38,026 nt of DNA from Desulfobacteraceae bacterium (GCA_014237395.1 JABZFP010000026.1:1-38026), one strand, 5' to 3'; shown: positions 24,740-33,840, numbered from the stretch's first letter. The notes: a model not told the origin generated them from the letters alone. Translations and numbers: made by a program.

Positions 24740-26089
24740 TCAGGACCCCAGGTGTTTGAACAGATCGTAGGATACCAGAATATCCAATGCCCGCATGATT
24801 TGATTGTCGCGTTTCAGATTGTCCATCTCCAGCGGGTTGACGCGGGATTCGGCACCGTTCACGGAGGGCGTCTCTTTTTCTTCAACGGCCGGTTTTTCTT
24901 TGGGTTCGGCCTGTCCCTCCAGGTGATTCTTGAGATCGCTTTCCTTGACGAAGCCGTCTTCACCGTTGGCTTGGTCGGCTTCCTCCAGGAGCTTGAACGG
25001 TACCACAATATCGGGTTCGATGCCCTTGGCCTGGATCGACCGGCCGCTGGGGGTGTAGTAGCGTGCAATGGTCAGCTTAAGGCCGTAGCCGTCGCGCAGC
25101 GATTCCACGGTTTGCACCGAGCCCTTGCCAAAGGAGGTCGTGCCCAGGATGAGGGCCCGTTTGTGATCCTGCAGCGCGCCGGCGACGATTTCAGAGGCAC
25201 TGGCACTGCCGCCGTTGATCAGCATGACAATGGGGTAATCGCGCTTGACCGAATCGGCTTTGGCCGGGAAATCCTTGGCGTTGCCTTCGCCGCGGCCCTT
25301 GATGGACAGGATGATCCCGTCGTCGATAAAGATGTCCGAGATTCGCAGGGATTCCTCCAGGAGCCCGCCGCCGTTGTTTCGCAAATCCAGCACCAGGCCC
25401 TTCATGGGGGCGTTTTCACTTTCGAGTTTTTCGAGCGCATCCAGAAAATCTTCGGTGGTGTTGCCCGTGAAATTCGTAATCCAGATATACCCGTAGCCGG
25501 GTTTGAGCGATTGGGCTTTGATGCTTTTGACCGGGATGACGTCCCGCACCAGATCAAACTCGATGGGCTCCGGCGCGCCTTTGCGCAGCACCGTCACCTT
25601 GACCGGGGTGCCCTTGGGGCCGCGCATCAGGTTGACGGCCTGCCGCAGGTCCTCCACGGCCGTATCATCCACCTTGACGATGCGGTCCTGGGCCTGGATC
25701 CCGGCCTTGAAGGCCGGGGTGCCCTCGATGGGGGAGATGACCGTGACAAAACCGTCGCGCAGGGTAATGTGAATGCCGATGCCGGTAAAATTGCCCTTGG
25801 TATCGATGCGCAGGTCTTCGTAGGCTTCCGGTGCCAGCAGGCTGGAGTGCGGATCCAGGCTATGCACCATACCCTGGATGGCTTTTTCGATCAGCTGCCC
25901 GGTATCGACCTCGTCCACGTATTTTTCAGTGACGATTTCAAGGACGTCCGTAAAAAGTTTCAAACCCTTGTAAGTCTCATCGCTGCTGGCGGCGAGATCT
26001 TTCATGAAGCCGGCGCCCACCGTCCAGAAGACGACCGCGGTGGCCAGGACCACCCAGAGTTTGATACTGCCTTTGCGTTTGGCTGTCAT
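24740..26089 (-). CDS. ctpA: Carboxy-terminal processing peptidase (S41 family)
   Basis: A 449-residue periplasmic serine protease. An N-terminal signal anchor (LWVVLATAVVFWTVGAGFM) is followed by a helical region and a PDZ domain at about 95-175 (LRDGFVTVISPIEG..AGIQAQDRIVKVD). The S41 catalytic core follows, with the Ser nucleophile in GGSASASEIVAGAL (about 295) and the general-base Lys in GTTSFGKGSVQTV (about 320). The C-terminal ~60 residues are charged. Such proteases trim peptidoglycan hydrolases and other envelope proteins. AAGGAG six bases before the ATG supports the start. It lies between envC and the YibQ-like gene in one probable operon. Confidence 0.93.
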   Translation of the reverse strand: MTAKRKGSIKLWVVLATAVVFWTVGAGFMKDLAASSDETYKGLKLFTDVLEIVTEKYVDEVDTGQLIEKAIQGMVHSLDPHSSLLAPEAYEDLRIDTKGNFTGIGIHITLRDGFVTVISPIEGTPAFKAGIQAQDRIVKVDDTAVEDLRQAVNLMRGPKGTPVKVTVLRKGAPEPIEFDLVRDVIPVKSIKAQSLKPGYGYIWITNFTGNTTEDFLDALEKLESENAPMKGLVLDLRNNGGGLLEESLRISDIFIDDGIILSIKGRGEGNAKDFPAKADSVKRDYPIVMLINGGSASASEIVAGALQDHKRALILGTTSFGKGSVQTVESLRDGYGLKLTIARYYTPSGRSIQAKGIEPDIVVPFKLLEEADQANGEDGFVKESDLKNHLEGQAEPKEKPAVEEKETPSVNGAESRVNPLEMDNLKRDNQIMRALDILVSYDLFKHLGS

Positions 26090-26162
26090 TTCGATCTCCT
26101 TATGTCGTGTCCATCCTTACAGAAGCCGTTTAATCCAGGACGGCTTAGCACCGGGAGGACGC

Positions 26163-27572
26163 CTATTTTTGCGCTTTGAGCCACTGCTGTGGATCTTCTG
26201 GTTTCCCGTGGTATCGCACCTCAAAATACAACCCGGGTCCGGATAAGGTGCCGGAGTCGCCCACGGTGGCAATCACTTCGCCAATTTCAACCGGATCGCC
26301 CTTCTGTTTGAAAAGCTCTTCCATGTGGGCGTAGAGCGTGCAGTAGTTGTGCCCGTGGTCGATAATCAGCATATTGCCGTAACCCTTGAACCAGTCGGCG
26401 AAAAGGACCTTCCCGGCAAATACGGCTTGAACGGGTTCGCCCCGCTCGGACTTGATATCGATGCCGCTGCGAAAATTCATCACATCGTAGCGGGTATTTT
26501 TAAACGGTCCGAAAAAATTAGCAATTTTACCCTTTACCGGCGCATCTAGCAACCCTTTTAACGTGCCGATCGAGCCCGGCGGCGGGGGTTCCGGCCTCCC
26601 GGTCGCACGGGTCGTGAAGGACGAGATGATCGTGTCGAGCTCACCGGCCGCGGTCTGCAGGGCGGAAATGGCGGCCGTTTCCAGCCGTTTTTGGCTGCGC
26701 ACGTCATTCAGCAGGGCGGCCCGGACCGCTCTCTCGCGATCCAGCGCCCGGATGCGCTCCTCATAGCGGGCTTCCAAGTCAAGCTCCGCCTTGCGGCTGT
26801 TTTCAAGATCGATTTGCAGGAACGACCAGCGCTCGTAATTCTGCAGCAGTTGTTCCCGCTGCCGGTTGTCGAGGGACAGGATGCGCTCCAGGGCGGCCTT
26901 GCGTTGCACCATACCGTTGATGGAATCGGCGGAGGCCATGACATTGAGATTTCCAAGCCAATTGAGCTTGTAAAGAGCCACCAGCCGGCCCGCCACATGC
27001 TGCTCCTGCTCCGCTATGCGTCTTCCCACGTCCTGCCGTTCGGTTTCGGCGTCGGCGATGCGCTTTTCAATGGTTTTGATTTTGCGGCGCAAATCGCCGG
27101 CGTCCTTGCGGGTCGCCTGGATCTTGCGGTTCAAGGCATCTAAACGGTCCAGGAGTTCGTTTTCATGCCCTTCCACATTCGACAGGGCCTCGCGATGCGC
27201 CACCAGTTCTTTGTCGACGGCGGCGCGCTCTTCCCGGGCGGTGTCCAGGGCCGGGGAGGTATCAAGATAGCGTTCCCGGTTGCGGACATAGCCGATGGTA
27301 TCCCGATAGCGGACTTTAAGCCATTCGGGCCCGGTTTCCAGAATCGTCAGACGGCTGCCCCGGTTCAGCTGGCGCAGGGGGGTTCCGCTCGTTCCCGGCT
27401 GGGGACGCAGATTGAGTCGGTCCACCTGCACCACGACTTCACGCGGCCCGGTTTCGAGGGCGACCGCCAGCGCGCTCCACCCCGCAACGAGAAGCACGGC
27501 GCCGGCGATCAGGCCTTGACGTATTGTTTGACCGACAGGTGGCATCCCAACCATCCAACCAGCATACCGCAT
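26163..27572 (-). CDS. envC: EnvC-like murein hydrolase activator with SH3 and degenerate LytM domains
   Basis: A ~460-residue periplasmic division factor. After a signal segment (LIAGAVLLVAGWSALAVA), a bacterial SH3 domain covers about 45-105 (VVVQVDRLNLRPQPGTSGTP), then a long coiled coil (about 105-330) and a LytM/M23 domain (about 345-465). The metal ligands are degenerate: the usual GxHxGxD reads FRSGID, and the later HxH motif is reduced to YAHMEE. This argues for an amidase activator, as with E. coli EnvC, rather than a hydrolase. The frame opens at 27572 and overlaps ftsX. Internal ATGs at 27554 and 27545 give a more typical signal peptide. Confidence 0.88.
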   Translation of the reverse strand: MRYAGWMVGMPPVGQTIRQGLIAGAVLLVAGWSALAVALETGPREVVVQVDRLNLRPQPGTSGTPLRQLNRGSRLTILETGPEWLKVRYRDTIGYVRNRERYLDTSPALDTAREERAAVDKELVAHREALSNVEGHENELLDRLDALNRKIQATRKDAGDLRRKIKTIEKRIADAETERQDVGRRIAEQEQHVAGRLVALYKLNWLGNLNVMASADSINGMVQRKAALERILSLDNRQREQLLQNYERWSFLQIDLENSRKAELDLEARYEERIRALDRERAVRAALLNDVRSQKRLETAAISALQTAAGELDTIISSFTTRATGRPEPPPPGSIGTLKGLLDAPVKGKIANFFGPFKNTRYDVMNFRSGIDIKSERGEPVQAVFAGKVLFADWFKGYGNMLIIDHGHNYCTLYAHMEELFKQKGDPVEIGEVIATVGDSGTLSGPGLYFEVRYHGKPEDPQQWLKAQK

Positions 27573-28390
27573 CCCACAATGCCCAACAGCGTCAGGGGTG
27601 ACAGAAAGCGGGGTTGAAAAAAAGCCGTCGCCATATCTGTCGTGATGCGGGATTGAATCAACATATACATCATAAAAAGGGCGGCAAGGCCGATGATGCC
27701 GCCCAGGGCCGCCTGGATCAGGCTCTGAAAATAAAACGGCGCCAGGATAAACTGCTCCGTGGCCCCCACCAGCCGCATGATTTCAACCTCTTCCCGCCGG
27801 GAATAGAGCACCAGCCGAACGGTATTGCCGACGATGAAGACGGCCGCCATGAAAAACAGCGCTCCCATGACGGTGCCGGTCAGCTGGAACAAGTTGAAGA
27901 TGTTGATAATGCGTTTGATCCAGCGCTGGCCGTATTCCACTTCACTGACGCCTTCCAGTTTTTCCAGCGCCGTGGCCAGCTGCTCCACTTTGTCCCAGGA
28001 TTGTGAGGCGGCGATCATCTGAATTTCAAAGGCATCCGGCAGGGGGTTGCTGTCCAGGTTGTCCAGAATCGACGTCTGGCGGCCCATCTGGGTGCGCAGC
28101 CGTTCCAGAGCCTGGGCCTTGGGGACGAAATCCGCCTGCTGCACACCGTAAAGGCTTTCCATACGGACTTTGAGGGTGCTTCGATCAGTGGCGTTCAAAC
28201 CCTCCTGGAGGTAGGCCATGACGCGGATGCCTTGCCGCCAGCCGTCCATGATGTCGCCCATGTTGACAAAAAAGAGCATGGCGGAGCTGACAATCAGAAT
28301 CGAAAGCGCAAAGGTGCTGATGGTCACCAGGCTCAGCATGCGGTTGCTGCGCATGTCCTGCAGGGCGCGTCTCAGATGGCGTTTCAGCAT
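27509..28390 (-). CDS. ftsX: Cell division permease-like protein FtsX
   Basis: A 293-residue inner-membrane partner of FtsE. Transmembrane segment 1 is at about 20-42 (LVTISTFALSILIVSSAMLF), an extracellular domain covers about 45-170, and three further membrane segments lie at about 175-290. The extracellular loop of FtsX recruits EnvC-type activators, and the envC-like gene overlaps its 3' end. ATG at 28390 is chosen, with AGAGG nine bases upstream; a TTG two codons earlier is less likely. It starts 19 nt after ftsE. Confidence 0.92.
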   Translation of the reverse strand: MLKRHLRRALQDMRSNRMLSLVTISTFALSILIVSSAMLFFVNMGDIMDGWRQGIRVMAYLQEGLNATDRSTLKVRMESLYGVQQADFVPKAQALERLRTQMGRQTSILDNLDSNPLPDAFEIQMIAASQSWDKVEQLATALEKLEGVSEVEYGQRWIKRIINIFNLFQLTGTVMGALFFMAAVFIVGNTVRLVLYSRREEVEIMRLVGATEQFILAPFYFQSLIQAALGGIIGLAALFMMYMLIQSRITTDMATAFFQPRFLSPLTLLGIVGCGMLVGWLGCHLSVKQYVKA

Positions 28391-28409
28391 CGGCAAAGCC
28401 TCTTGGTCA

Positions 28410-29099
28410 TTAAACGGTGGGGGCGCTGGTGAGGCGGCCCTCCTGGAGATAGATGATTCGGCCCGGAATACTGCGGATCAGTTCCCGGTCGTGGGTGGCC
28501 ACGATAACGGTGGCGCCCCGGGTGTGGAACGTTTTGAGCAACTTGATGATGAGACCGGCGGATTCGGCATCCAGGCTGCCGGTGGGTTCGTCCGCCAGGA
28601 TGATCGTGGGGTCGCCCACCACGGCGCGGGCCACGGCCACGCGTTGCTGTTCCCCACCGGAAAGGTTGGGGGGCAGCGTGTCCTGTCGTTTGTCCATGCC
28701 CACGATGCGGAGCACGCTTTGCACTTTCTTGCGGATGTAATCGGATTTGCGCCCGGCGGCTTCCAGCACCAGGGCGACGTTTTCGTAAACGGTGCGCGTT
28801 GGGATTAATTTATAATCCTGAAAAATGATCCCGAACTTGCGGCGCAGAAGATGGATTTTTTTACGCGGGATCCGTGCCAGGTTCATGCCGTCCACCAGGA
28901 TCTGGCCCTGTGAGGCGACTTCTCCCCGGTAGAGCAGTTTGAGCAGGGTGGTTTTACCGGCCCCGCTGGGTCCGGTGACGAATAAAAATTCGTTGCGGTA
29001 GAAATCAAGGGTGATATCGGTCAGCGCGCGGGTGGCGTGAAAATGCCGATGCACGTGAAAAAGCCGGATCAAAGCGGCGTGATCTGCTTCAGCTGTCAT
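28410..29099 (-). CDS. ftsE: Cell division ATP-binding protein FtsE
   Basis: A 229-residue ABC ATPase that drives FtsX conformational change in the divisome. Walker A GPSGAGKTT lies at residues 43-51, the Q loop in FGIIFQDYKLIPTRTVYEN, the signature LSGGEQQRVAVARAVVG, and Walker B ILADEPTGSLD. A His switch is in VATHDREL. Length is typical. The start has an AAGGGATGGA ribosome binding site. It is the first gene of the ftsE-ftsX-envC-ctpA-yibQ-like-TPP enzyme run, so the main promoter should lie in the 29100-29190 region, divergent from pyrE. Confidence 0.95.
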   Translation of the reverse strand: MTAEADHAALIRLFHVHRHFHATRALTDITLDFYRNEFLFVTGPSGAGKTTLLKLLYRGEVASQGQILVDGMNLARIPRKKIHLLRRKFGIIFQDYKLIPTRTVYENVALVLEAAGRKSDYIRKKVQSVLRIVGMDKRQDTLPPNLSGGEQQRVAVARAVVGDPTIILADEPTGSLDAESAGLIIKLLKTFHTRGATVIVATHDRELIRSIPGRIIYLQEGRLTSAPTV

Positions 29100-29192
29100 T
29101 CCATCCCTTCCGCTTAGCGATTGACCCGGCCCTGATTAGCTGGTAAGTCTGGCCCCGAGTTCAGGGAGTGCCGTCCCCGGTTTTCCTTGCTC

Positions 29193-29248
29193 AAGCCTCC
29201 ACTATAACCCATTAAACAGGCTTCTTCCAAATTAGTGGAGGCTTTTTT
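29193..29248 (+). terminator. Terminator-like hairpin in the pyrE leader with competing stem (possible attenuator)
   Basis: A perfect 12-bp stem (AAGCCTCCACTA, 29193-29204, with TAGTGGAGGCTT, 29233-29244) ends in six T residues (29243-29248). Its 28-nt loop contains a second AGGCTT (29218-29223) that can pair with the first AAGCCT instead. No plus-strand gene lies upstream for over 7 kb. It is therefore a leader terminator of pyrE or the end of a small RNA. The pyrE start is 105 nt downstream. Confidence 0.65.
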
Positions 29249-29352
29249 ATACCCAAATTGCGTTTCAAAATCAACTGGTTAACCATAAAAGTGTGCTGCT
29301 GCGGGATGGTGTGCCGTATTGCGGCGCCGTGCAACTCCAGAGGATGGCGGGC

Positions 29353-29916
29353 ATGACCCACAAAGAAGAGCTCATTGCACTGTTGTGTGAAAAATCCTTT
29401 CAGTACAGCCCGGAGCCGACCTTCAAGCTGGTTTCCGGTCGCCTCAGCCGGTTTTATGTCAATTGCAAGCCCACGACCCTGAGCCCGCGGGGCATGTTTT
29501 TGGCCGGCCATCTGGTGTTTGACGCCATCAAAGCGCTGGGGGTTCGGGGGGTGGGCGGTTTGACGTTTGGTGCCGATCCGATTGCCGTGGCCACGGCTTT
29601 TGCATCGGAGCTCAACCACCAGCCCATCCAGGCCTTTTCCATACGCAAGACCCGCAAGGACCATGGCATCATTCGCTGGGTGGAGGGGGATGTCCATCCG
29701 GGGCAGACCGTGGCCATTATCGATGATGTCGCCACCACCGGCGGATCGACCATCAAGGCCATCGAACGGGCCCGGGAGGAAGGGCTGAATGTCGTCAAAG
29801 CTGTGATACTGGTGGATCGGCAGGAAGGGGGCCTGGAGAATATCCGCGCCCATGTGGCGGATGTGACCGCCATTATTACACGGGATGCCCTGCTGGCCCA
29901 TGCCGAAACCAAATAG
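29353..29916 (+). CDS. pyrE: Orotate phosphoribosyltransferase
   Basis: This enzyme of de novo pyrimidine synthesis converts orotate and PRPP to orotidine 5'-phosphate. The 187-residue protein has the type I phosphoribosyltransferase fold. The PRPP loop [17 protein letters not shown] is at about 121-137. An N-terminal [20 protein letters not shown] and the flexible-loop region [16 protein letters not shown] are both typical of PyrE. ATG at 29353 is selected because AGAGG is about 9 nt upstream; ATG at 29344 overlaps that site. It is preceded by a candidate attenuator and faces queD convergently. Confidence 0.92.
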   Translation: MTHKEELIALLCEKSFQYSPEPTFKLVSGRLSRFYVNCKPTTLSPRGMFLAGHLVFDAIKALGVRGVGGLTFGADPIAVATAFASELNHQPIQAFSIRKTRKDHGIIRWVEGDVHPGQTVAIIDDVATTGGSTIKAIERAREEGLNVVKAVILVDRQEGGLENIRAHVADVTAIITRDALLAHAETK

Positions 29917-29937
29917 GCCTAACCGTATTGGGTTGCA

Positions 29938-30312
29938 TCAGGACGGGTAATAGGTGGCGGAGGCGTCGTCGGATTCCCAGGCCGTTACCCGGGAAACCCG
30001 AATTCCTGGAAGATCCATATGGGCGGCTAGGGTATCGGCCAGATACCGGGCGATATTTTCCGAAGACGGCGGCGTATCTTCAGAGAAATATTCCAATTCA
30101 TTGAGAAATTTGTGGTCCAACGTTTCCATCAATTCCCGAACGTGGCGTTTGATCACCCCGAAATCCACCAGCACCCCGCCTTTATCGGTGGACTGCCCTT
30201 GTACATAGACTTCGATCTTCCAGTTGTGGCCGTGCAGGTTTTCACATTTGGCCCCGACCATGGTCAAGCGGTGGGCGGCGGCAAAGCGGGTGACGACGCG
30301 TAGTTCAAACAT
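29938..30312 (-). CDS. queD: 6-carboxy-5,6,7,8-tetrahydropterin synthase (QueD)
   Basis: A 124-residue enzyme of the queuosine/7-deazaguanine pathway that converts dihydroneopterin triphosphate to carboxytetrahydropterin. The zinc site is visible: His in FAAAHRLT and the CENLHGHNW motif with the catalytic Cys and two His ligands. ETLDHKFLNEL and the C-terminal RVTAWESDDASATYYPS carry further conserved residues. Length is typical of the bacterial PTPS/QueD group. No other queuosine genes are visible. Its stop is 22 nt from that of convergent pyrE. Confidence 0.93.
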   Translation of the reverse strand: MFELRVVTRFAAAHRLTMVGAKCENLHGHNWKIEVYVQGQSTDKGGVLVDFGVIKRHVRELMETLDHKFLNELEYFSEDTPPSSENIARYLADTLAAHMDLPGIRVSRVTAWESDDASATYYPS

Positions 30313-30379
30313 GATCCATCCTTAAGGGCAGCTTGTCAGCGGGCCGCCAATCAACAGGTGCGTGCACAGGACGGCCGGT

Positions 30380-31489
30380 TCAGGTGCCGACCGACTCTCC
30401 CCGTAAAATGTTTTTAATGCGTTTGGATATTTTACCGGATTCCAGCTTGGCGAATTCCTTCAAAAGGGACTCCTGTTTTTTGTTCAAGCTGGTGGGGGTT
30501 TTGATGATGACCTGGATAATCTGGTCGCCGCGTCGCCCGGTGCGCAGGGAGGCAATGCCTTCGCCGTTGAACCGGAAGACATCGCCGTACTGCGTGGCTT
30601 TGGGGATGCGCAGCTTTTTTTCGCCCTCCAGAGTGGGGACGCTGATGGTGTCGCCCAACGCTGCCTGGACAAAGGAAAGGGGCACCCGGCAGATCACATC
30701 GGTGTTGTCGCGTTCGAAAAAGTCGTGGGGTTCGACGTGAATGAACACGTAGAGATCGCCCCTGGGTCCGCCCTGGCGTCCGGCTTCGCCTTCGTTTGTG
30801 AGCCTTAAACGCGAGCCGGTATCCACCCCGGCCGGGATTTTAACCGAAACGGTTTTGCGCTTTTTAATCTGACCCGTTCCGCTGCACGCTTCGCAGGGGT
30901 GGGGTATCATCTGCCCGTTGCCCCGGCAGTGGGGGCAGGTGGTGCGCACGGTAAAGAAACCCTGATTACGGGACATCTGACCGCTTCCCCGACAAAATTG
31001 GCAGGTTTCCGGCTGGGTTCCGGCTTCACAGCCATTGCCCTCGCAGGACTGGCAGGTGTCCATCTTCTCGAGGGGCAGCTCTTTTTCCACACCAAAGGCG
31101 GCTTCCAGAAAGCTCAGCGAAAGGTCGTAGCGCAGGTCGGCACCCCGCTGATGCTGGCTCCGGGAACCGCGCCCGGCACCCAGACCGAAAAAATCTTCAA
31201 ATATATCGCCAAAGCTGGAAAAGATGTCCTCGAAACCGGAAAATCCTGAAAATCCGGATCCTTCCAACCCCTGGTGACCGAAGCGGTCGTATAATTCGCG
31301 TTTTTTGGGGTCGGACAGCACGTCATAGGCTTCGGCCGCTTCCTTGAATTTTTCTTCGGCGGCCGCGTCGCCGGGATTGCGGTCGGGGTGATATTGGAGG
31401 GCCAGTTTGCGATACGCTTTTTTAAGATCGGTTTGACTGGCATTTCGGTCGGCATTGAGGACTTCGTAGTAATCCCGTTTGTTGCTCAT
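30380..31489 (-). CDS. dnaJ: Chaperone DnaJ
   Basis: A full-length type I Hsp40 co-chaperone of DnaK, 369 residues. The J domain (1-70) has HPD in [14 protein letters not shown]-rich linker follows ([19 protein letters not shown]). The zinc region has four CxxCxGxG repeats ([32 protein letters not shown]), and the C-terminal substrate-binding domain is complete. ATG at 31489 fits the conserved start [11 protein letters not shown]; an upstream in-frame start at 31552 adds non-conserved residues. dnaK and grpE are not adjacent. The leader carries a palindrome and hairpins, so it is likely regulated on its own. Confidence 0.95.
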   Translation of the reverse strand: MSNKRDYYEVLNADRNASQTDLKKAYRKLALQYHPDRNPGDAAAEEKFKEAAEAYDVLSDPKKRELYDRFGHQGLEGSGFSGFSGFEDIFSSFGDIFEDFFGLGAGRGSRSQHQRGADLRYDLSLSFLEAAFGVEKELPLEKMDTCQSCEGNGCEAGTQPETCQFCRGSGQMSRNQGFFTVRTTCPHCRGNGQMIPHPCEACSGTGQIKKRKTVSVKIPAGVDTGSRLRLTNEGEAGRQGGPRGDLYVFIHVEPHDFFERDNTDVICRVPLSFVQAALGDTISVPTLEGEKKLRIPKATQYGDVFRFNGEGIASLRTGRRGDQIIQVIIKTPTSLNKKQESLLKEFAKLESGKISKRIKNILRGESVGT

Positions 31490-31507
31490 GAATAAACCCG
31501 CTGATAG

Positions 31508-31529
31508 GTCAAAACCATATGGCTTTGAC
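31508..31529 (-). promoter_or_regulatory. 22-bp palindrome just upstream of dnaJ
   Basis: GTCAAA-aCCATATGGc-TTTGAC is symmetric over 22 bp with a single mismatched pair, ending 19 nt before the dnaJ start. It may be an operator, or as RNA a hairpin near the ribosome binding site. It is not a CIRCE element (TTAGCACTC..GAGTGCTAA). Confidence 0.5.
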
Positions 31530-31545
31530 AACGTTATAGGGGGAG

Positions 31546-31584
31546 GTCCCACCCACCGGTATCGGTGGGAAGCCCTGGGGACCC
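31546..31584 (-). other. Stem-loop in the dnaJ leader
   Basis: An outer stem GGTCCC..GGGACC (31546-31551 with 31579-31584) encloses CCCACCG-gtat-CGGTGGG, a 7-bp stem with a 4-nt loop. In the predicted dnaJ mRNA leader this could fold stably. No T run follows, so it is not an intrinsic terminator. Confidence 0.4.
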
Positions 31585-31648
31585 TTCGGTTTCACGCTAA
31601 ATCTAAAAATGCGTCTACCGGCGTCTAAAACCCGTGAAATGTGGCGTT

Positions 31649-31676
31649 AATGTAAAGCAAATTCTAAAAATGTCAA
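31649..31676 (-). promoter_or_regulatory. Candidate dnaJ promoter
   Basis: On the minus strand TTGACA (31676-31671) and TACATT (31654-31649) are 16 bp apart, about 160 nt upstream of dnaJ and downstream of the MFS gene. It predicts a long structured leader. Confidence 0.5.
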
Positions 31677-31712
31677 ACCAATCCGTCTGCCTTTTGTTCT
31701 TCGGAGCCAGGC

Positions 31713-32921
31713 TTAACGGTGATCTGTCGCCGGGTGATCATGGGTGTCGGGAAAAGCGCTGGCCCCACCGGACCAACACCAGAAACCGACGACACCGAGC
31801 AGCATAACGGCGGCGGCGAAAGGAAACGCCCATTTGAGCTGCAGTTGGTCCATGAACACGCCGGCCATAAGGGCACCCGTCATCATGCCGAGGCTGTGCC
31901 CCAAGGTCAGAAGGGCCATGAGGGCGCCCATCGCTCCCACCTGGGCACCTTTGATTACCGCCATTCCCATCAGGGCGGGCATGGCGATGCCACCGCCAAG
32001 GCCGAAAAGCCCGCTGCTCATCAGCATGCCGTTCAGAGTCTGGCTCCAGATGAAGGTCAGAACACCGGTGCCGGCAAGGATGCCGCCCGCAGCCACCATG
32101 AGAGGTTTGGGCACCCGATCGGCCAGGTAGCCCATGGGAACGTGCATGATGCCGCTAACCATGACGCCCGTCATGATGAGGGCGCCAATGGCGGACCGGC
32201 TGAGGTGCAGCGACTGGTCGGCGAAAATCGGTAAAAATCCCCAGATGACCCCAATACAGGTGGTGTAGGCCAAACGAAAGGTGAACAGTCCGAGGATATC
32301 CCGATGGCCCAGCAGGTATCGCCAGGCCGTGGGCGCGGTGTAGTTGCGGAAGGCCTTTTCATGCTTTGTCGGGGGAAGCCCCAGCAGGCTCAGTAGAAAA
32401 CCGGCCAACGCGAGCGCCCCCATGCTGGCAAAGGCGGTTTGCAGGTTCCAGTGATCGCTGATCACACCGCCCAGCAGCGGGCCCATGCCCAATCCGACAA
32501 AGGTCGCGAGGTTGAAAATGCCCATGGTGAGGCCCTCCCGCCCGTCCGGCGTGATGTCACCGACGTACGCCTGGAGGACCGGCATCATCATGGCGGAAAA
32601 AATGCCCTGAACAAAACGGATGCTGATGAGCATCGTCACGTTGGTGGTGTGGTAAAGGGCTAACGCCACCGCGGCATATCCCAGCAGCCCTCCGAGGATG
32701 AACGGTTTGCGCCCGCGACGATCGGACGACCGGCCGAAATAGGGGATGAAGGCGGTCCGGGAGATGGAGAAAATGCCGAAAATCATGCCGATATAGAACC
32801 CGCTGGCGCCGATGTCCCGGGCATAGACCGGCAGGAGCGGCACAACGATTCCGACGCCGGTGAGGGCCGTCAAAACCGCAAAGAAGAGGATGCAGAAGGT
32901 TTTGATTTCCTGGGAATTCAT
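31713..32921 (-). CDS. MFS transporter (drug/H+ antiporter DHA1-like)
   Basis: A 402-residue inner-membrane transporter with about 12 hydrophobic segments in two six-helix halves. The cytoplasmic loop 2-3 signature appears as GRSSDRRGRKPFILGG and the second-half counterpart as GYLADRVPKPLMVAAG. An N-terminal MNSQEIKTFCILFFAVLTAL leads into helix 1. The DHA1-like pattern (GMGPLLGGVISD in helix 5) suggests proton-driven efflux, but the substrate cannot be told. The start has GGATAT weakly placed upstream. Neighbours are dnaJ and uppP on the same strand, without tight spacing. Confidence 0.87.
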   Translation of the reverse strand: MNSQEIKTFCILFFAVLTALTGVGIVVPLLPVYARDIGASGFYIGMIFGIFSISRTAFIPYFGRSSDRRGRKPFILGGLLGYAAVALALYHTTNVTMLISIRFVQGIFSAMMMPVLQAYVGDITPDGREGLTMGIFNLATFVGLGMGPLLGGVISDHWNLQTAFASMGALALAGFLLSLLGLPPTKHEKAFRNYTAPTAWRYLLGHRDILGLFTFRLAYTTCIGVIWGFLPIFADQSLHLSRSAIGALIMTGVMVSGIMHVPMGYLADRVPKPLMVAAGGILAGTGVLTFIWSQTLNGMLMSSGLFGLGGGIAMPALMGMAVIKGAQVGAMGALMALLTLGHSLGMMTGALMAGVFMDQLQLKWAFPFAAAVMLLGVVGFWCWSGGASAFPDTHDHPATDHR

Positions 32922-33009
32922 GGTCGGATATCCAATTCGGCCCGGTCATACCACCTGACTGGTGCAGGCACAAGCCGGCTGCGGCGTCGGCACTATCGAT
33001 ATGCGGCGC

Positions 33010-33840
33010 TTACAGGCTGGCGGCGATGGCGATGCACCCGACCACCCAGCAATAGGGGGCAAACAAATAGAGGCGGCCTTTCTGTACCAGAAACACAAGC
33101 AGCGCTAAAGCCGCATAACCGACCACCATGGCGGTCAAGCCGCCCAACAGGCAGGTCGGCAGATGAATACCGCCCTGCCCAAGCGCGTCTTTCAACACCA
33201 GCAGGGCTGCACCGGCAACGGCCGGAATGGACAGCAGGAACGAAAAGCGGGCGGCGGTTTCATGGCGGATACCGGTCAAAATACCCACGGCAATGGTGGA
33301 CCCGGAACGGGAAATGCCCGGCATGACCGCCAGTCCCTGGACCAGTCCGATGACCAGGGCGTCCCTGATGGTAAGGGCTTCGAGGGGTCGCCCGGCGTCG
33401 GTGCGGGGATGGCGACTGGGGCGGGTCGCGAACAGGAGAGCACCGGTCAGGAGCAGCATGGCGCCGGTAATCAAGGGCGATGCGAAGAGGCGGTCGGCAA
33501 TGCCGTGCAGGGCCAGTCCGATGGCGGCGGTGGGGACGGAGCCCAGGACAATGAGACCGGCCAGACGAACGCGAGGGCGATCGCTGTCACGGGTGGTTCC
33601 ATGCGCGCGCATTCCCTGGAGGGCCCGCATCAGGCTCCCGAGGATGTCCAAAATATCCTGGCGAAAATAAAGAATGACCGCCGCCAGGGTGCCGATATGG
33701 ACGCTGACGTCGAAAGACAGTTCAGCTTCGCGCAACCCGTATAGGTGCTGGACCAGAACGAGATGCCCGGAACTGCTGATGGGTAAAAATTCCGTCAGGC
33801 CCTGGACGATGCCGAGCACTAAAGCTTGAATGATCGTCAT
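33010..33840 (-). CDS. uppP: Undecaprenyl-diphosphatase (UppP/BacA)
   Basis: An integral membrane phosphatase of 276 residues that recycles undecaprenyl pyrophosphate, the lipid carrier for peptidoglycan and surface polysaccharides. The first catalytic motif, QGLTEFLPISSSGHLVL, is at about residues 14-30. The second, GLAVMPGISRSGSTIAVG, is at about 165-182. Around eight hydrophobic helices are present. Length is typical. The gene follows the sigma-54 activator gene by 71 nt on the same strand. Confidence 0.95.
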   Translation of the reverse strand: MTIIQALVLGIVQGLTEFLPISSSGHLVLVQHLYGLREAELSFDVSVHIGTLAAVILYFRQDILDILGSLMRALQGMRAHGTTRDSDRPRVRLAGLIVLGSVPTAAIGLALHGIADRLFASPLITGAMLLLTGALLFATRPSRHPRTDAGRPLEALTIRDALVIGLVQGLAVMPGISRSGSTIAVGILTGIRHETAARFSFLLSIPAVAGAALLVLKDALGQGGIHLPTCLLGGLTAMVVGYAALALLVFLVQKGRLYLFAPYCWVVGCIAIAASL

